A stretch of DNA of 64,000 nucleotides from Neoscytalidium dimidiatum (taxonomy: Eukaryota > Ascomycota > Dothideomycetes > Botryosphaeriales > Botryosphaeriaceae): the NCBI GenBank assembly GCA_037367355.1, contig CM074696.1, positions 3,038,001 to 3,102,000 of the forward strand. The letters run 5' to 3'. A model generated the notes under the pieces. The model saw only the letters and a program-made list of their open reading frames with translations. It was not told the origin of the DNA and did no database searches. The position numbers and the translations under genes were made by a program. Positions 11,109 to 23,604 of the stretch are shown here, one piece after another; position 1 is the first letter of the stretch; each line of letters starts with the position of its first letter.

Positions 11109-12458
11109 AAGAGCTGTCGAGGTGGTGAAGAGGCTGTAAAGACATATTTATCATTGCGGATTCCCACACGATTCCCCGGTTGCGGATCGCCACAAGAAGT
11201 GCGGGGAAGTAGCTTCGAAGCACAGCGACTGCCGAGCCAGTACTGTCGCAACAACACACAGTACGGCCGTAAGCAACGTTGGATGTTTACTAAAAACTTT
11301 GCATCTTTCCAGAGACAGAGACTGAGTCAGTGGCAGAGTCAGTTGAGACTACCGAGAAGGCAGCTTGCCACTGCTTTCGAGCAAATGCAACCGTGTACCA
11401 GTCAGGGGCTTCTTGAGAGGAATTCCAGACGCAGTCTCGGCGTCTACTGAATGGACTGGAGGTCATATGGGAATTTTGGAAACGCGTTTAGGCTCATGGA
11501 AGAATAAAAAGCGAACGAGCCCAGTAGCCTTTGGGAAAGGGAGTCGGAGCAACCGTCCGGCCACTAGCGTTATGAACCCGCCCACCACCCCGACATCTCA
11601 ATGCGAAGCATTGCTTCTCTCGATGGTTCTCTCCGAGCCTGCCATTCGGATTACCAAGTAGATGGACGTTGAAAAATTCTGGAGGAGCAACGCAACAGTC
11701 TTGCAGCAAAATCAGCAAGCTCAACATATTCAGCGACTGGACAGTAGGGCATGCTATGGCGCACGCGACCACGGGTATGCATGTGCGTATGCGTATTCCA
11801 TCTACACACGGATGCAGGCTTCCACCGTCTTTCGGAGACATGTTGGCGGACTGATCGAAAATCCAAGAGCGATGGTTGGTTTCTACAGCACGGCGAAATC
11901 ACGTAAGCCGAACTGCGCTCGAGCAGATTGGATGCGGACCGGATGGTTTGAATGCTCTGGAAGTGGCCACTCAGGCGACCGCCGATAGCGCGCGGCGCCA
12001 CGAACCACGCGGCCGGATTGGTAAGCTCATCGCGCGACCCTTCCTTCGCTCGTGGTGGTCTCCGGTCTCCTTGGATGCGAGGTACATAGAGCAAGCAGCC
12101 ATGCGCTGCCTCTTCCCCGCGATGCGGTGACGGCAGACCGGAGAAGCGTGCGGGACGTGCAGCGCTTCTAACCTGATATGGTGGCCGCACGATCTGTGCA
12201 AGATTCACCGCGACTCCGGCCACGGGTCCGCGGGATCTCCGTCGCCGATAACGGGCCGGCTACTGCATGTCAGCAGCGGGGCACCACCGCGCGACTCGAG
12301 CGCTACAAGCAGCACGCCCTATGGATTCCGATTGCGTTTTAGCGCTTGTCTTTTGGACGCCCTCCAGCTGTTATGACTGGAATTGTCCAGTTCAGACGGT
12401 GCACGCCCTTCGACAACAAACCCAACCCTCATCCTCCCCGAATTTGACATCGCCTGCC
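11109..12458. other. Intergenic, divergent promoters of aldolase-like and transcription factor genes
   Basis: This 1.35-kb stretch lies between divergently transcribed genes and should contain both promoters, the right part probably including a long leader of the regulator gene. No coding sequence or RNA gene could be supported. Confidence 0.55.
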
Positions 12459-15400
12459 ATGGATCTTGACCATAGGGCGCAGGGAGGCATGGATGATTAT
12501 TTCGACTTCAGCGAGGCTGCCATGCCCGACGTTCCCGCTCTTGAAGACAGCCTCAATCAGGACTCGCAGCCCGCCATCCCGCGCGTTGGCGCCTGCCTTC
12601 TGCACCCCCATGACGATGGGTAAGTCGACACGCGACATGTCTCTCTTTCCTTGCCCCAACATGCCACACGCCGTTCCGAATCTCGCGTGTTCGGCCTTCA
12701 GGTGTTTCACATTTTTATCGCTCTCGAACCGAGACCTTCCGAGACCTTCAGCATGCTGGATTGGCCGAGTCGGAGATGCATTCGGGACCAAGGACGCTCT
12801 CGAGCCCTTCATGGATCGAGGCATCAGTCTCTTCTTCCATAACATATGCTCTCCGGTGCGCTTTGGACTCTCAATGCATCTAAGAGTGGCTCCGAAAGCA
12901 TCGCAACAGCAAGCCCTTCTCTCCGCCATGGCTCGAGGGTAGTTGAAGCGGCAATGTTGACGTTTATGTCCTTGGGCTCCGTGGACATGTACGGCTGGAT
13001 GGCTGCTCCAAACCTCCTTCCCCCAAGGTGTAGTTACGCTTGCTGCCGCGATTCTCTCGGACCCCTTGCAACCGACACCCATGGGCCAGTCCCGTAACAG
13101 GTTGCGGTCGTTGGCTGTCCGTCCCGTTGCTTTGCTATATTACTCCCCTGCTGACTGTGCAATAGATGTCTTTGCAACAGTAGGTCAACCAGCCAGGTTG
13201 ACCTCACTGAACCTATCATCGAGACATCGGACTTCTTGGGCACCAATGACCTGAACAATGACTGGACCATGAACTTTTCGAATTTCATTTCCCGATACCA
13301 CAAACCCGAGACTCCTTGCGATTACTGCCGCCTGCGGCATCTAGACTGCTTTTTGACCTTCGAGGGTCAGACTGGGTGCTCTCCCTGCAATGCATTGTTC
13401 CGGACATGCAGTTTTGATATGCCGGCCAATCAGCGCAAGTCTCGGAACACCATCGACACACTGCACCAAGTGTCCGAAGATGTCTGCCAGGAGTTTGGTG
13501 CGCTGACCAGCACCAAGACCATGGTTGGCATTAAAACTGATGAGGACCGTGCTGCTCGTAAGAGTGGCATCCGATTCCCACGAGCTGCTGTCAAGACCCT
13601 CACCGATTGGATCGTAAGCCACAGCGATCATCCTTACCCCACTGAGGAAGAGAAAGCAGAGTTGAGACAGCGTACCGGGTTGACCGAAAGTCAAGTCAAC
13701 AACTGGCTTGCAAACGCTCGTCGTCGCAAGAAGCACAGGCCAAAGAGACCAACATCGCCCAGCCTCCAGAAAAGCGCAGCCATGGATGTTCCCTCAAGCA
13801 AATCGTGGTCTGAGAAAAACCCCATGGAGCGATACCTCGAATCCCCACCGGATAACGAACCCGCTCCTTGGACAGCCATTCAGAAGGCCGTGCGCTCTAC
13901 AACACCTCCTCATGAGGAAGTCTACACTCGTAGCGGCCACACAAGCCGCCATGCGTCAAGCGCCAGCTCTGGACATGTGTCGCGCCGGGCGCCCTCGTCC
14001 ATCAGTCTGGAAATTGCTTCGGTCAACTCGGGCATGTCGAGCCAAGGAGAGTCACTTGGATCCATTTGGTCTTACACATCACGCAACTCAAGAAATTCCG
14101 GGGGCTCGTTCGGATCTTTTGGCTCTTTTGGATCTGTGAACGGTGTTCGCAAAGAGAGACGACGCCGACGCCGCCCAGACATCAAGAAGCAGGTTTCGGA
14201 GAATGACAAGAAGGCCAAGCTCTTTCAGTGCACATTTTGTACCGATGCGTTCAAGAGCAAGTATGACTGGGCTAGGCACGAGAAGTCGCTTCATCTTAGT
14301 TTGGAGAAGTGGATCTGTGCGCCGCTTGGGCCGGTCATCACCTGCACAGCATCGGGGCAGAGGAAGTGCGTCTTCTGCGATGCGATCGATCCAACCAAGG
14401 AGCATTTGGAGACACACAACTGGTCTGCTTGCGAGGAGAGGAGCCCAGAACAACGAACCTTCTACAGGAAGGACCATCTCAGACAGCACATGCGGCTCAT
14501 GCACAACTGCAAGCTGACAGCGACCATGGAGAGCTGGAAGAGCGAAACACAGTACATCAAGAGTCGTTGCGGGTTTTGTCGCATGACTTTCGAAACTTGG
14601 TAGGCTATAAATGTATGTCATGATGTAGTAAGCCAGGGCTAACATTGTATTGCAGGCAAGATAGAGTGGATCATCTGGCCAAAGAATTCCGCAATGGTGC
14701 GCAGATGAAAGATTGGAAGGGCTGCCGGGGATTCGATCCTCAGGTTGCTCTGTTGATTACCAACGCGATGCCGCCATATCTGATTGCAAACGAGGCTAAG
14801 AGCCCGAACCCCTTCTCCGCATCGCAGCCAGCATCGCTGGCGTGGCACACAACATACTCGCCAGTGGCAAATAAAAGTCGATGGGATAACGCGGCGGTGG
14901 CCGGGTTCTTCCACGAAGATCGAGATGGCTGTCCTACACCGGGACTTCAAGGACACTCGAACTCGGGATCGAGCCTCAATACCCCGCAAGATCGCGACTT
15001 TGCCATGGGAGAGACGTCTATCAATGCAACTTGCTGGGAGATTCTGACGGTGCGTCTCGGTAAATATGCAAAGCAGCAATTGTCGAAAGGGGAGTGCCCG
15101 ACAGACGCAATGTTGCAGCGAGAGGCGCGGCGCATTTTGTATGATGCGGACGACGGATGGGAGCAGACGGCAGCAGATAATCCGGAGTGGCTTGCGCTGT
15201 TCAAGAAAGCGCATGGGCTGGTGCAAGTGGAACGGGATTTCGATAGACGCGACATGCTTGAAGACTTGGGGATGCTGGGGGATGTTGCAAGCTATCCCTT
15301 TGCTGCTGACGACTGGACAGCGGAGCCGACATGCTCAGACTCGATGAACGGGCCGCTCAACCTCTACCATGCTAACATGATGCTCGGCGGACCGGCGACG

Positions 15401-15586
15401 TGCTCATGGGCTCCGGCATCAATGACGGCAACCACGGGCGTCACGACTGCGACAAGTGAAGGCATATTCGACTTGGAGGGGCTGGAAGGCTTGAGTGCGC
15501 TGAGCTTCAGCGATGACTCCAGCCGCAGACAGACTTGGAACGGCTTCCCAGGCATTGTGTCTGGCAGCACGAGCAGCGCACCTTAA
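12459..15586 (+). CDS. Transcription factor with Zn2Cys6-like cluster, homeodomain and C2H2 fingers
   Basis: My model has exons 12459-12619, 13166-14599 and 14656-15586, giving 841 residues. The last splice (56-bp intron) joins RMTFETW to QDRVDHLAKEF. Residues about 105-135 show C-x2-C-x6-C-x9-C-x2-C-x6-C, the spacing of a fungal binuclear zinc cluster. Residues about 186-245 form a TALE/KN-type homeodomain ending in QVNNWLANARRRKK. C2H2-like fingers follow: CTFCTDAFKSKYDWARHEKSLH, CVFCDAIDP with later His, a Lys-Asp-His-Leu-rich stretch with HMRLMH, and CGFCRMTF. It should be a nuclear DNA-binding regulator; targets are unknown. The first intron (546 bp) is unusually long here, and a small extra exon ending near 13027 (reading SVDMYGWMAAPNLLPP) may sit inside it. 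An AATAAA lies about 126 bp after the stop. Confidence 0.87.
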
Positions 15587-16214
15587 CCTTGGTTTGGCCT
15601 CGAAACGATACAGGAGGAAGAGTGACTGGCTGCTTTTTTGTACTTAGTGGTTATGTTCCGGTAATAGAGGCGCATAGGTCGGATTTGGTTAGGTAGGCCG
15701 ATAGCTAATGGAATAAATGAATGTGACGGTGAGCCGTGAGCTTTGGTGTTGACAAGAGGCGAGAGGTGAGAGGTGCGGCATCCGTGCGTCATGGTGGTGA
15801 ACGGCTTTGGAGATCAGGGCACGCAGCAGGCGGGGCCTCGCAAATGCCGCACCTCCCATTGGCCTTTGTCGACGACGTCGCGCATAAAGGCCTCCGCCAG
15901 CTTCAAGTTGCCCAGTCCGCTGCCCGCCCCTTTGCCCGTAATTATTCGGCCATGGACGCGCTGCCGCTCCGCCCCGCCAATCACGATGCCTGCGATTCCG
16001 CCGCGCGCGTGTCGGTGAGCTGCACCGCCCAGCCAAGCCCGCCCGCACCCCCGTGAGCCCCTCGTACGTTACTCGTACACATGCAGCTGCGGTGAGCCCT
16101 GCATGTCACAGCTCTCCTTTGTTTGCTATCCGCTCCTTCCACCCTTACCCTGCTCTTCTGTTCCTCCTCTACATCTCCTCCGCCTGACCCCCCGCTGCCT
16201 GACTCTAAGCTATC
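15587..16214. other. Intergenic between regulator and nucleotidase genes
   Basis: A tandem gene pair is separated by about 630 bp. The last 90 bp before the next start are strongly pyrimidine-rich (about 16120-16205), a common feature of fungal core promoters. No other feature is seen. Confidence 0.55.
15712..15717 (+). terminator. Possible polyadenylation signal of the transcription factor gene
   Basis: AATAAA occurs about 126 bp after the stop codon of the upstream gene. Fungal poly(A) signals are loose, so this is only suggestive. Confidence 0.35.
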
Positions 16215-18532
16215 ATGTCTGTCGACAACCCTACCATTGAGGATGTCACTACCTACTCTAGCGGAGCACACGACTCTCCGCCTGACCTCCGCATCCTTCA
16301 CTACAACGATGTGTACCATGTGTGTCCAGTTGCCCTCGCTCCTCCCAAGCCAGACAAGCTAACAGCAATGCCTTCCCAGGTGGAGCCGTCCAGCGCCGAG
16401 CCGGTTGGAGGATATGCCCGCTTCAAAACGCTCTGCAATTACTACCGCAGCGACCCCAAGTTCGCCGGCCAGTCCGACCTGCTGACATTTTTCTCCGGCG
16501 ACGCCTTCAACCCCAGTCTGGAAAGCAGTGTCACCAAAGGCCGGTTCTCCGCCCACACTCAGGCACGCATGAGCTGACTCGAGGACAGGTAGCCACATGG
16601 TTCCTGTGCTTAACAACATTGGCACAGACTGCGCGTGCATCGGCGTGAGTTTCGCCGTCCGCATCTCCTGACCACTCGTCTCGCGGCTAACACCCGAATC
16701 CTGCTCAGAATCACGATCTCGACTTCGGCGTCCGTCAGTACCGCCACCTCACTAGCCAATGCCAATTCCCATGGCTCTTAGCCAACGTCCTCGACCCTGC
16801 CCTTGGCGAGAACGAATCTCTGGCGAATGCGCCTAAGACAACCATAATGACCTCCTCCAATGGTATTAAGGTCGGCATAATTGGATTGGCGGAGCGCGAG
16901 TGGTTGGATACCATCAACTCGCTACCACCAGATATCATCTACAAATCGGCCTCTGAGACAGCCAAGGAACTGGTGCCGGGCCTACGTGAGCAAGGTGCTG
17001 AGATTGTCATTGCTATCACCCATCAGCGTGAGCCCAATGACAATAAACTTGCGGAGAGGCTGCCGGAAGGCCTGGTCGACATCATCCTTGGTGGTCATGA
17101 CCATTACTACGTACGTCTCTGTATCGTTCCCATTACTTAACATTCCCACTTTGCCGGATGCTTTCCTTCTGAATGCTTGCAGTTGACAAGGAAGCTGACT
17201 TGCTACCTACAGAACCATAGCCTAATCAACGGTACCCACGTCCTCCGCTCCGGTAGCGATTTCAAGCAATTGAGCTACATTGAGGCATGGAAGAAGCAGG
17301 ATGGCAGCAACAAGTGGGATTTTAACATCATCCGCAGAGACGTAGTCTCGCAGGTCCCGCAAGATTCGGAATCTGTGAAGCTCATCGATAGTCTGACAGC
17401 CAAACTGAAGGCCAAGCTTGACAAGCCCATAGGCTACACTGCTGCTCCCCTAGACGCTCGATTTACCACTGTGCGTACCAAAGAATCGAACTTGGGCAAC
17501 TTTGTCTGCGACCTTATGAGGTTCACTTACAGTGGAGATTGCGCCCTGATGGCGTCGGGCACAATCAGAGGAGACCAAATATACCCACCCGGCCTACTCC
17601 GTGTCAAGGACATCATGAACTGCTTTCCATTTGAAGACCCTATAGTGGTGATCAAGGTCACCGGCAAGGCTATCGTTGAGGCTTTGGAGAACGGCGTATC
17701 CAAGTACCCTGCGCTTGAAGGCCGTTTTCCACAAGTGTCCAACATCGAATTTGAATTCGACCCAGAAAAGCCTTCGGGTTCTCGCGTGGCACACACGAAA
17801 ATCGGCGGTGATCCTGTCGACCTGGAGAGGGAGTACGTCATGGTCACTCGTGGGTACATGGCTCGTGGGCGCGATGGCTATGATTCTCTACTGTAAGTTT
17901 CTCCGCACCTTCTGAAGACTACGACGCTGACACAGAACCAGGATCGAGGAGGAAGGCGGGAAAGCCAAGGAGATCGTGTCGGAAGAAAACGGAATCCTTA
18001 TTTCCATGATGCTGCGACAATACTTCATGTCGCTCAAGGTGCTTGGGAAGTGGAAACAGTGGGGCCCTAGCATGGGTAGACACTGGGGAAATGTGCAGGA
18101 GAAGCTGCAAACCGTTCAGCCTCACCTTGAGCCGAAGGGCAAAGTCGCGAGTGCCTTGGAAGTAGTCAAGGATGAGCGAAGCGGGAGGCTCACGCCGCAC
18201 GGCCACCGTCCGGAGGGCGCGGAGACACCGCTGAACGAATCGGACACGGACTCGGAAGACGAATCCGAGTCAAAACGCGCCAACGGTGTTGTGCAAGAGC
18301 TGGAGAGAAAGAGGGTTATCATGAGGAAGGTGATGCGCAAGTGGTGGCGCTTGGCTGGATTGAAGGGTCAGCCCCGATGCGGTGACCCGCTGGGGGAGGG
18401 AGAGTTCACGATCAACTGGACCAAGGTATGTCGACTAATGTCTATCCCGACCCTTAATGGATTAATGTTAACAAATTCGCCTAGGCCATTGCTCCGAGAG
18501 TTGAGAGCAGAATTAAGTTAGTCTCTACATGA
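16215..18532 (+). CDS. 5'-nucleotidase family metallophosphoesterase
   Basis: Seven exons (16215-16319, 16380-16543, 16593-16644, 16709-17110, 17213-17892, 17942-18425, 18485-18532) sum to 644 residues in one frame. The N-terminal metallophosphatase domain shows ILHYNDVYH, FFSGDAFNPS, GNHDLDFG (created by splicing), ITHQREPND and LGGHDHYY, the usual dinuclear metal ligands. The 5'-nucleotidase C-terminal domain follows, with ESNLGNFVCDLMR, SGTIRGD, FPFEDPIVVIKVTG and a GYMARGRDGYDS block. I see no signal peptide, so it is probably intracellular, unlike bacterial UshA. The C-terminal 150 residues are a charged extension ending in a short last exon. The first intron is 60 bp with no stop, so retention would keep the frame. 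In the fourth intron an earlier acceptor at about 17182 is also in phase. Confidence 0.92.
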
Positions 18533-18873
18533 TTATAGCGGGGCGCCGGAGAAGTCTGCCAACAATGTAGATGGGGTGCATTACTATGCGTAGACGGCAC
18601 AGCTTCACTGAGCACAAAAAGCATGAATTACGGGAAACCCGATTTTCAACTTCGTGTGTGGTATCGATTCACTACTCCGTGATTGCCGGCGTTATGACGG
18701 CTCGACGGCGTTGCTTCTGGATGATATTGCCCGATCTTATCCAACGTAAGAAGCAGCCACATACGATGCTAAGGGCGGCGTCATTCGCAAATCTGAAAAC
18801 AAAATTGTTCTTTTACTGTACAGATAATCGATCTTGTGAGGTCCTCGATTTTCATCTTATCGTTGACAACAAT
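18533..18873. other. Convergent 3' flanks
   Basis: The 340-bp space lies between two genes that converge. Nothing beyond 3' untranslated sequence is expected, and nothing else is seen. Confidence 0.6.
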
Positions 18874-20231
18874 TTACAAGTCCCTAGGGGCGATCCTCTG
18901 GACGACAACACCAGTTGCAGCACCACCACCATTGCAGATTGCGGCGCACCCGTACTGACCGGGTTCCAACTGATGCAGCAAGGTAACTAGAATCCGGCTT
19001 CCTGAGCTTCCTAATGCATGGCCTAATGCAATGGCACCGCCTCTGGGGTTGACGTTGTCCGAGCCCAGCCCTAAGATCTTAGCGTTCGCTTTGATGACGG
19101 CAGCGAAGGCTTCATTGAATTCCCAAATAGCAATATCGGACTTGGAAAGACCGGCCTTCTCAAGAACAATGGGCACGACCTTTGCTGGAGCGACCGGAAA
19201 ATCGATTGGGTCCAGTGCAGCATCTGCATACGAGACGATGCGGGCGAGGACGCGAGAAGTGGAACCGTGGGCCTTGGCAAGTTCCTTGCTGCCCAGGACA
19301 AGGGCGCTGGCACCGTCGTTGAAAGAGGAGCTGTTGGCAGCGGTGATGGATCCCGTGCCATCACGGACGAAGGCCGGCTTAAGAGTCTTGACCTTGTCAA
19401 GCTTCAGGCGGTTGTAACCTTCGTCTTCCTCCACGACCGTGTCGCCTTTCTTTCCCTTCACTGTCACTGGCGCAATCTCGTCTTTGAATAGACCGGCAGC
19501 CCAAGCCTCCTGGGCGCGCTTGTACGACGCGATGGCAAATTCATCTTGCTCCTCGCGTGAGATTTGGTACTTCTTGGCCGTGTTCTCGGCGCAGTTGCCC
19601 ATGTGAATCTGATTGTAAACGTCCCAGAGGCCATCAGTAATCAGGCCATCCTGCAGCTTCTGTTCGCCGAAGGGAGGTTGCTGGCTGGCGCGCGGCAGGT
19701 AATAGGGCACACGGCTCATGTTCTCCATACCTCCAGCGACAATGGCCTCGGCGTCACCAAGTTGAATGTCCTGAGCAGCGATGGTCACGGCCTTGAGGCC
19801 GGACGCGCACACCTTATTGATGGTGGTAGCCTCCACCGAGGTCGGCAATTTGGCGAAGATGCTGGCCTGGCGCGCTGGAGCTTGTCCGGCAGAGCCTTGC
19901 AATACATGGCCCATGTAGACGGACTTGATCTTGTCGACCGGCACGGTTGACTTGGAGAGAGCGGATTCGATGGCGACGGCGCCAAGCTGGGGGGCGGGGA
20001 CGCTGGTAAAGGCCCCATTGAACTAGAACCATGAGCGGAAATGATCAAGATCGGAGTGTACGAAAGCCTTACTACACCGGTAGGAGTCCGGGCAGCGCTC
20101 AGGATATAGGCGTCGCGAACCTCCCTGCATTGCGGGCGGCTGGTGCTGAACAGGCGACGGGAATGCAGTTGCGGCGTTGCCGCACTCCGCAGTGGGGCGG
20201 CGGACTGGGCGAAGCGCGTTGCCAGCGACAT
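18874..20231 (-). CDS. Acetyl-CoA C-acetyltransferase (thiolase), mitochondrial type
   Basis: Two exons (20076-20231, 18874-20022; intron 53 bp) give 434 residues. The enzyme interconverts two acetyl-CoA and acetoacetyl-CoA plus CoA. The first 40 residues are Arg/Ser/Ala-rich with no acids ([15 protein letters not shown] and [11 protein letters not shown]), a typical mitochondrial presequence. The splice gives [16 protein letters not shown]. The nucleophile is Cys124 in [12 protein letters not shown]. The C-terminal catalytic blocks are [22 protein letters not shown] and CNGGGAATG. Length and order are normal for the biosynthetic thiolase family. The presequence suggests ketone-body or branched-chain amino-acid catabolism rather than the cytosolic ERG10 sterol role; that is inference, as dual forms exist. 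Confidence 0.95.
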
Positions 20232-21884
20232 GATGAAAATGGAAATGCAGCCTGGCAGAACAGATGAAGCTGTGAAAGAGAAGGGAAGAAGAGAAGCAAA
20301 GCAACTGCAACAATCACATGTCGACGCGCTGGACGGAAGGAATGACGGCAACGCGGGGGAGCTTAGCGGAAGCGGTCCGCGTAGAGAGCCTCGGGACGGC
20401 TGCACGCGGCTGAACAAGTCGCCCACACTCCGAGGAAGAAAAGTCGTGTCCTTACGCCAACGCCCCCCTTCGCCTCTCACCGCTCCGCTACGCGCCCCCT
20501 CTTACAGCTGCGTCAACACCACGCAGACCCTCTCGAAGCGCGGCCTCCGGTATGACTCTCTCATTCGAATTCCTGACAATCATAAAGTGGTCCAGCTCAT
20601 GACCTACCCGGGACGTTCCACCGGGGGAGAGGGGGGGATTTCATTTTTTTTTTATTTTCGCTTCTCCAGCCTTAAGTATCGTTGCTGCTTCAGATCGCAC
20701 ATCATCCTCGAGCGCGCATTCTCAGCTAAACTGCTCTTACAGTAACAGCTGTATGTGTAGGAGTCGAGGTGGCTGATAGACTGCTTCGACTTCCCTACCA
20801 AGACTGTCAACAAGCTGGACAGTCGAAGTAGTCATCCGCGCGTGAATGTATAGGTGAAACAAAAACATACACGTCCAGGTGACTACCTCTGTTCTCCACC
20901 ACTCCATCACACAGGTGGGTGCACCATCCCTTGTAGCTATTTGAGGTGATTCTGGCAAGGACGCTTGTTGTGCGTTCCTCGATCCAGTACGGACTTTCCC
21001 CATTGTATTGAGTGTGTCTTTTTCTTTTCTTCTTACGACATTTCTTCCTCAGGCCTCGACCTGCCATCAACAGAATGTCAGTCATGATTTTCCATCTCTC
21101 GCGGGACTTGTCCTTACGTCAACCTAAATGCCATCAGCTTCCTCTTCTGTCTCCAACTCCTAGCGTCTTAATTCTTTGCAAGCGCTCGAAGTCGTCATCT
21201 CATTCGTGTTGACGTGTGTTCGGGTCCAAGTCATTGCAGTCAGCCAAGCGGCCAGGCGGGCTTCTCGGACAACGGAGAAGCGAAGAAGCTGCGAGGTCTC
21301 CTTGCAGCTACAATATTGCGATGGTGGGGTATATGGGCTCAAACTTCCATCCGGACGAAACTGTCGTCATTCCGTCTGAGCTTCCGTATGCGGCGGACTG
21401 CCTGACCTTATACGAGCGTACATGGCTCTGTCGCAGCGCTTTCGACAGGGCCTCGTGGTTGGCAAACGCCGCAAGAATAGCAACAGCCCGGGCGCCATCT
21501 CACAAAGAAAAGCGATGATTCGACGGACAAACGGACCAGCGTTGCAGCCAATGGCGTGGACCCGGTGCACCACTGCATACTCAACCTGCAGAGTTATCTC
21601 TACTCACGAAAAAGTACCGCTTGTCCAACAATTCTCCGAGCGACTTGGCGCCCAGTCACGCGGGACGTACACCAACGACCGAGTACTTCGCGGGAGGAGC
21701 AGTCGCCATATGTGATCGATACGACGTCAAGGCTCGAGAAATTAGTCGGACAGGGAAGGGTGGTCTTCGGTCAGGACTATTATGGGGGCATGTTTGCATG
21801 CCACCCGCTTTTCGCGAAACAGCAGCAGGATCCTCTGGACACCACACCGCTCGCAGGCTCCGCATCCCAGGGCGTTTGGCAGTT

Positions 21885-21900
21885 GGGGGGGGGGGGGGGG
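21885..21900 (+). repeat. Homopolymer of 16 G
   Basis: Sixteen consecutive G residues sit in non-coding sequence. Such tracts can form quadruplexes and are also prone to length errors in sequencing, so the exact length should not be trusted. Confidence 0.85.
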
Positions 21901-23479
21901 ACCCTTGGCGTTAGCGGCGCGGGTATCGCGTGAAGGGCCAGCGATCGATGAGACCGGACGGTTGTTGTAGTTTGTGCGGTGCCGGGCGGGCTCGTGACCG
22001 GTGACCATTGTCTTGCCCGCGCAGGTGTTGTCGTTATGCTGATTCATTGACACGCAGGCAGGGTCAAGGTCGGCCGAAAATCCGGGGACCGCAGCGGCCG
22101 GCACGTCGAAGAAGGTTGAGATGCCGCAATCCGACTCCCGCAGCGCTACAGCTCTCGCTTAGCCGCATCTGTACATCATCGAGCGGCGCTCCGCTGGCTT
22201 GTCGTTGCGTGGGCTGGGAGCATCTACGTCTAGCACCTCCGATCGCGCAAGCGCGCCACCGGATGGGCCTGACCAGCCGGCGGCCCCACAGCGCGCATGT
22301 CAACCTCCTCTTTTCGGCACCCATGCATGCCCGCCGCCCAGCTCCAGGCCGGCCCGAAAAGTCAGGCCCGGCGGAGGTGCTATGCGGTGCTGTGTTGTGT
22401 GCGGTGCTGTTGCACCAACATGGCTGAGATTGCACGATTCCGGCCAAGCGCTGCGCCTGATGCCCTGGACGGCCAGGAGCCTTGCGTGACGAGGCCTCGC
22501 GTGACTGGCCGCGCCACGCCGCTGCGGACAACCCGAGCATGTCGAATTAGCTTGGTGTGCTTATCTTCATCCTTGCGGAAGCACCGTCAGCGGCTGACTC
22601 GCGCTCCAGATGCTCCGGAGCTGTGCCTGTTGTGCCCCAGCTTTCCGCGGCCGCGTGTCCACCAATACACCGAGCTCCACCAATCCACGCCCGGCGCCCT
22701 GCTGCCTTATCTGAATTCAAGCCTGGTGGCATGGCGCCCACAGACTATGGCGACGCCACCCTCATGAGCTTAATACAACAGCACCTTGCGACCTGCCAAA
22801 TCTGCCTCTGCTCACTCCGTTGCTCCATGTCTTGGCCCGTTGATCTCGACGCCAAGCCTTCAACCGCCGGTCATGCCCTGGCCGGCCTGCGCCCTTCTCC
22901 AGCACCGCTCCACACCCATGCCGACTACCAAGCCTTTCCGCAGGGCCTCGTGCTTGGCCCGCTCGGATGACCCTCTGGCGTCCAATCACGCCCTCCTGGA
23001 CCCCTCCGTCACCGCCGCGCCTCTCCAGCAGAGCATATGCCAAGCTTCTGGCCATGAGATCGGGCCCGGCACCACGTACAACCTCAACACCGCCGTGCTT
23101 CGGCAAACCCGCCGATAAGCACTTGCACGCCCGTGGTATAGCTTGTCTCCCAGCTAGAGAGACCCCTCGACACGGCATCGTTCCTGCTCCAAACTGCCAC
23201 TAAGCGCTTATACATGCCGCCCCGCAGGGAAGCTTGGAGCTATTGCCCACTCCAGCTCGGCAAGCTTCACCTGCGCCTGCAGGGTGCCTTAGAGCCTTGC
23301 TGTACCATCCTCGTCCTCTACCCACGCACTGCCCGATGCAGCAATCATGCGCGGTACTACTTCGCCCGAGATATCCACCCACCTCTCGCTTGCCTTCCTG
23401 TCCCCCTGGCGAATGACCCGCCGGATGGATGACGCGGATTCCAGCGGACCTTGCAGCATCGCAAGGCCTTCTACACGTC

Positions 23480-23485
23480 TATAAA
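23480..23485 (+). promoter_or_regulatory. TATA box of the subtilisin-like protease gene
   Basis: TATAAA lies 125 bp before the protease start codon, in the right orientation. The distance would give a leader of about 90 nt. This suits an inducible secreted protease gene. Confidence 0.6.
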
Positions 23486-23604
23486 GACCCTTCTGCGTTC
23501 GCACGACCTCAGTCAGCACACGAAACACCATCCGCTTCGTCTTTGAGCAGCGAGCCAAGCTTTCTCCTGAAGATCCAGTTCCCCTCCAGGTCCCATCAGT
23601 CAAC

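Larger units (their letters stand above)
20232..23604. other. Gene-poor 3.4-kb interval
   Basis: The interval lies between divergent genes, so both promoters are here. The central part holds a run of sixteen G (21885-21900). From about 22.0 to 23.3 kb the sequence is GC-rich and open in several frames on both strands, but the frames overlap and none shows motifs or consistent splice sites. No transposase, terminal repeats or RNA genes were recognised. Confidence 0.5.

Noticed and set aside
22008..23180. Several frames of 110-160 codons on both strands
   Set aside because: Their composition follows GC content, there are no domains, and frames on the two strands exclude one another.
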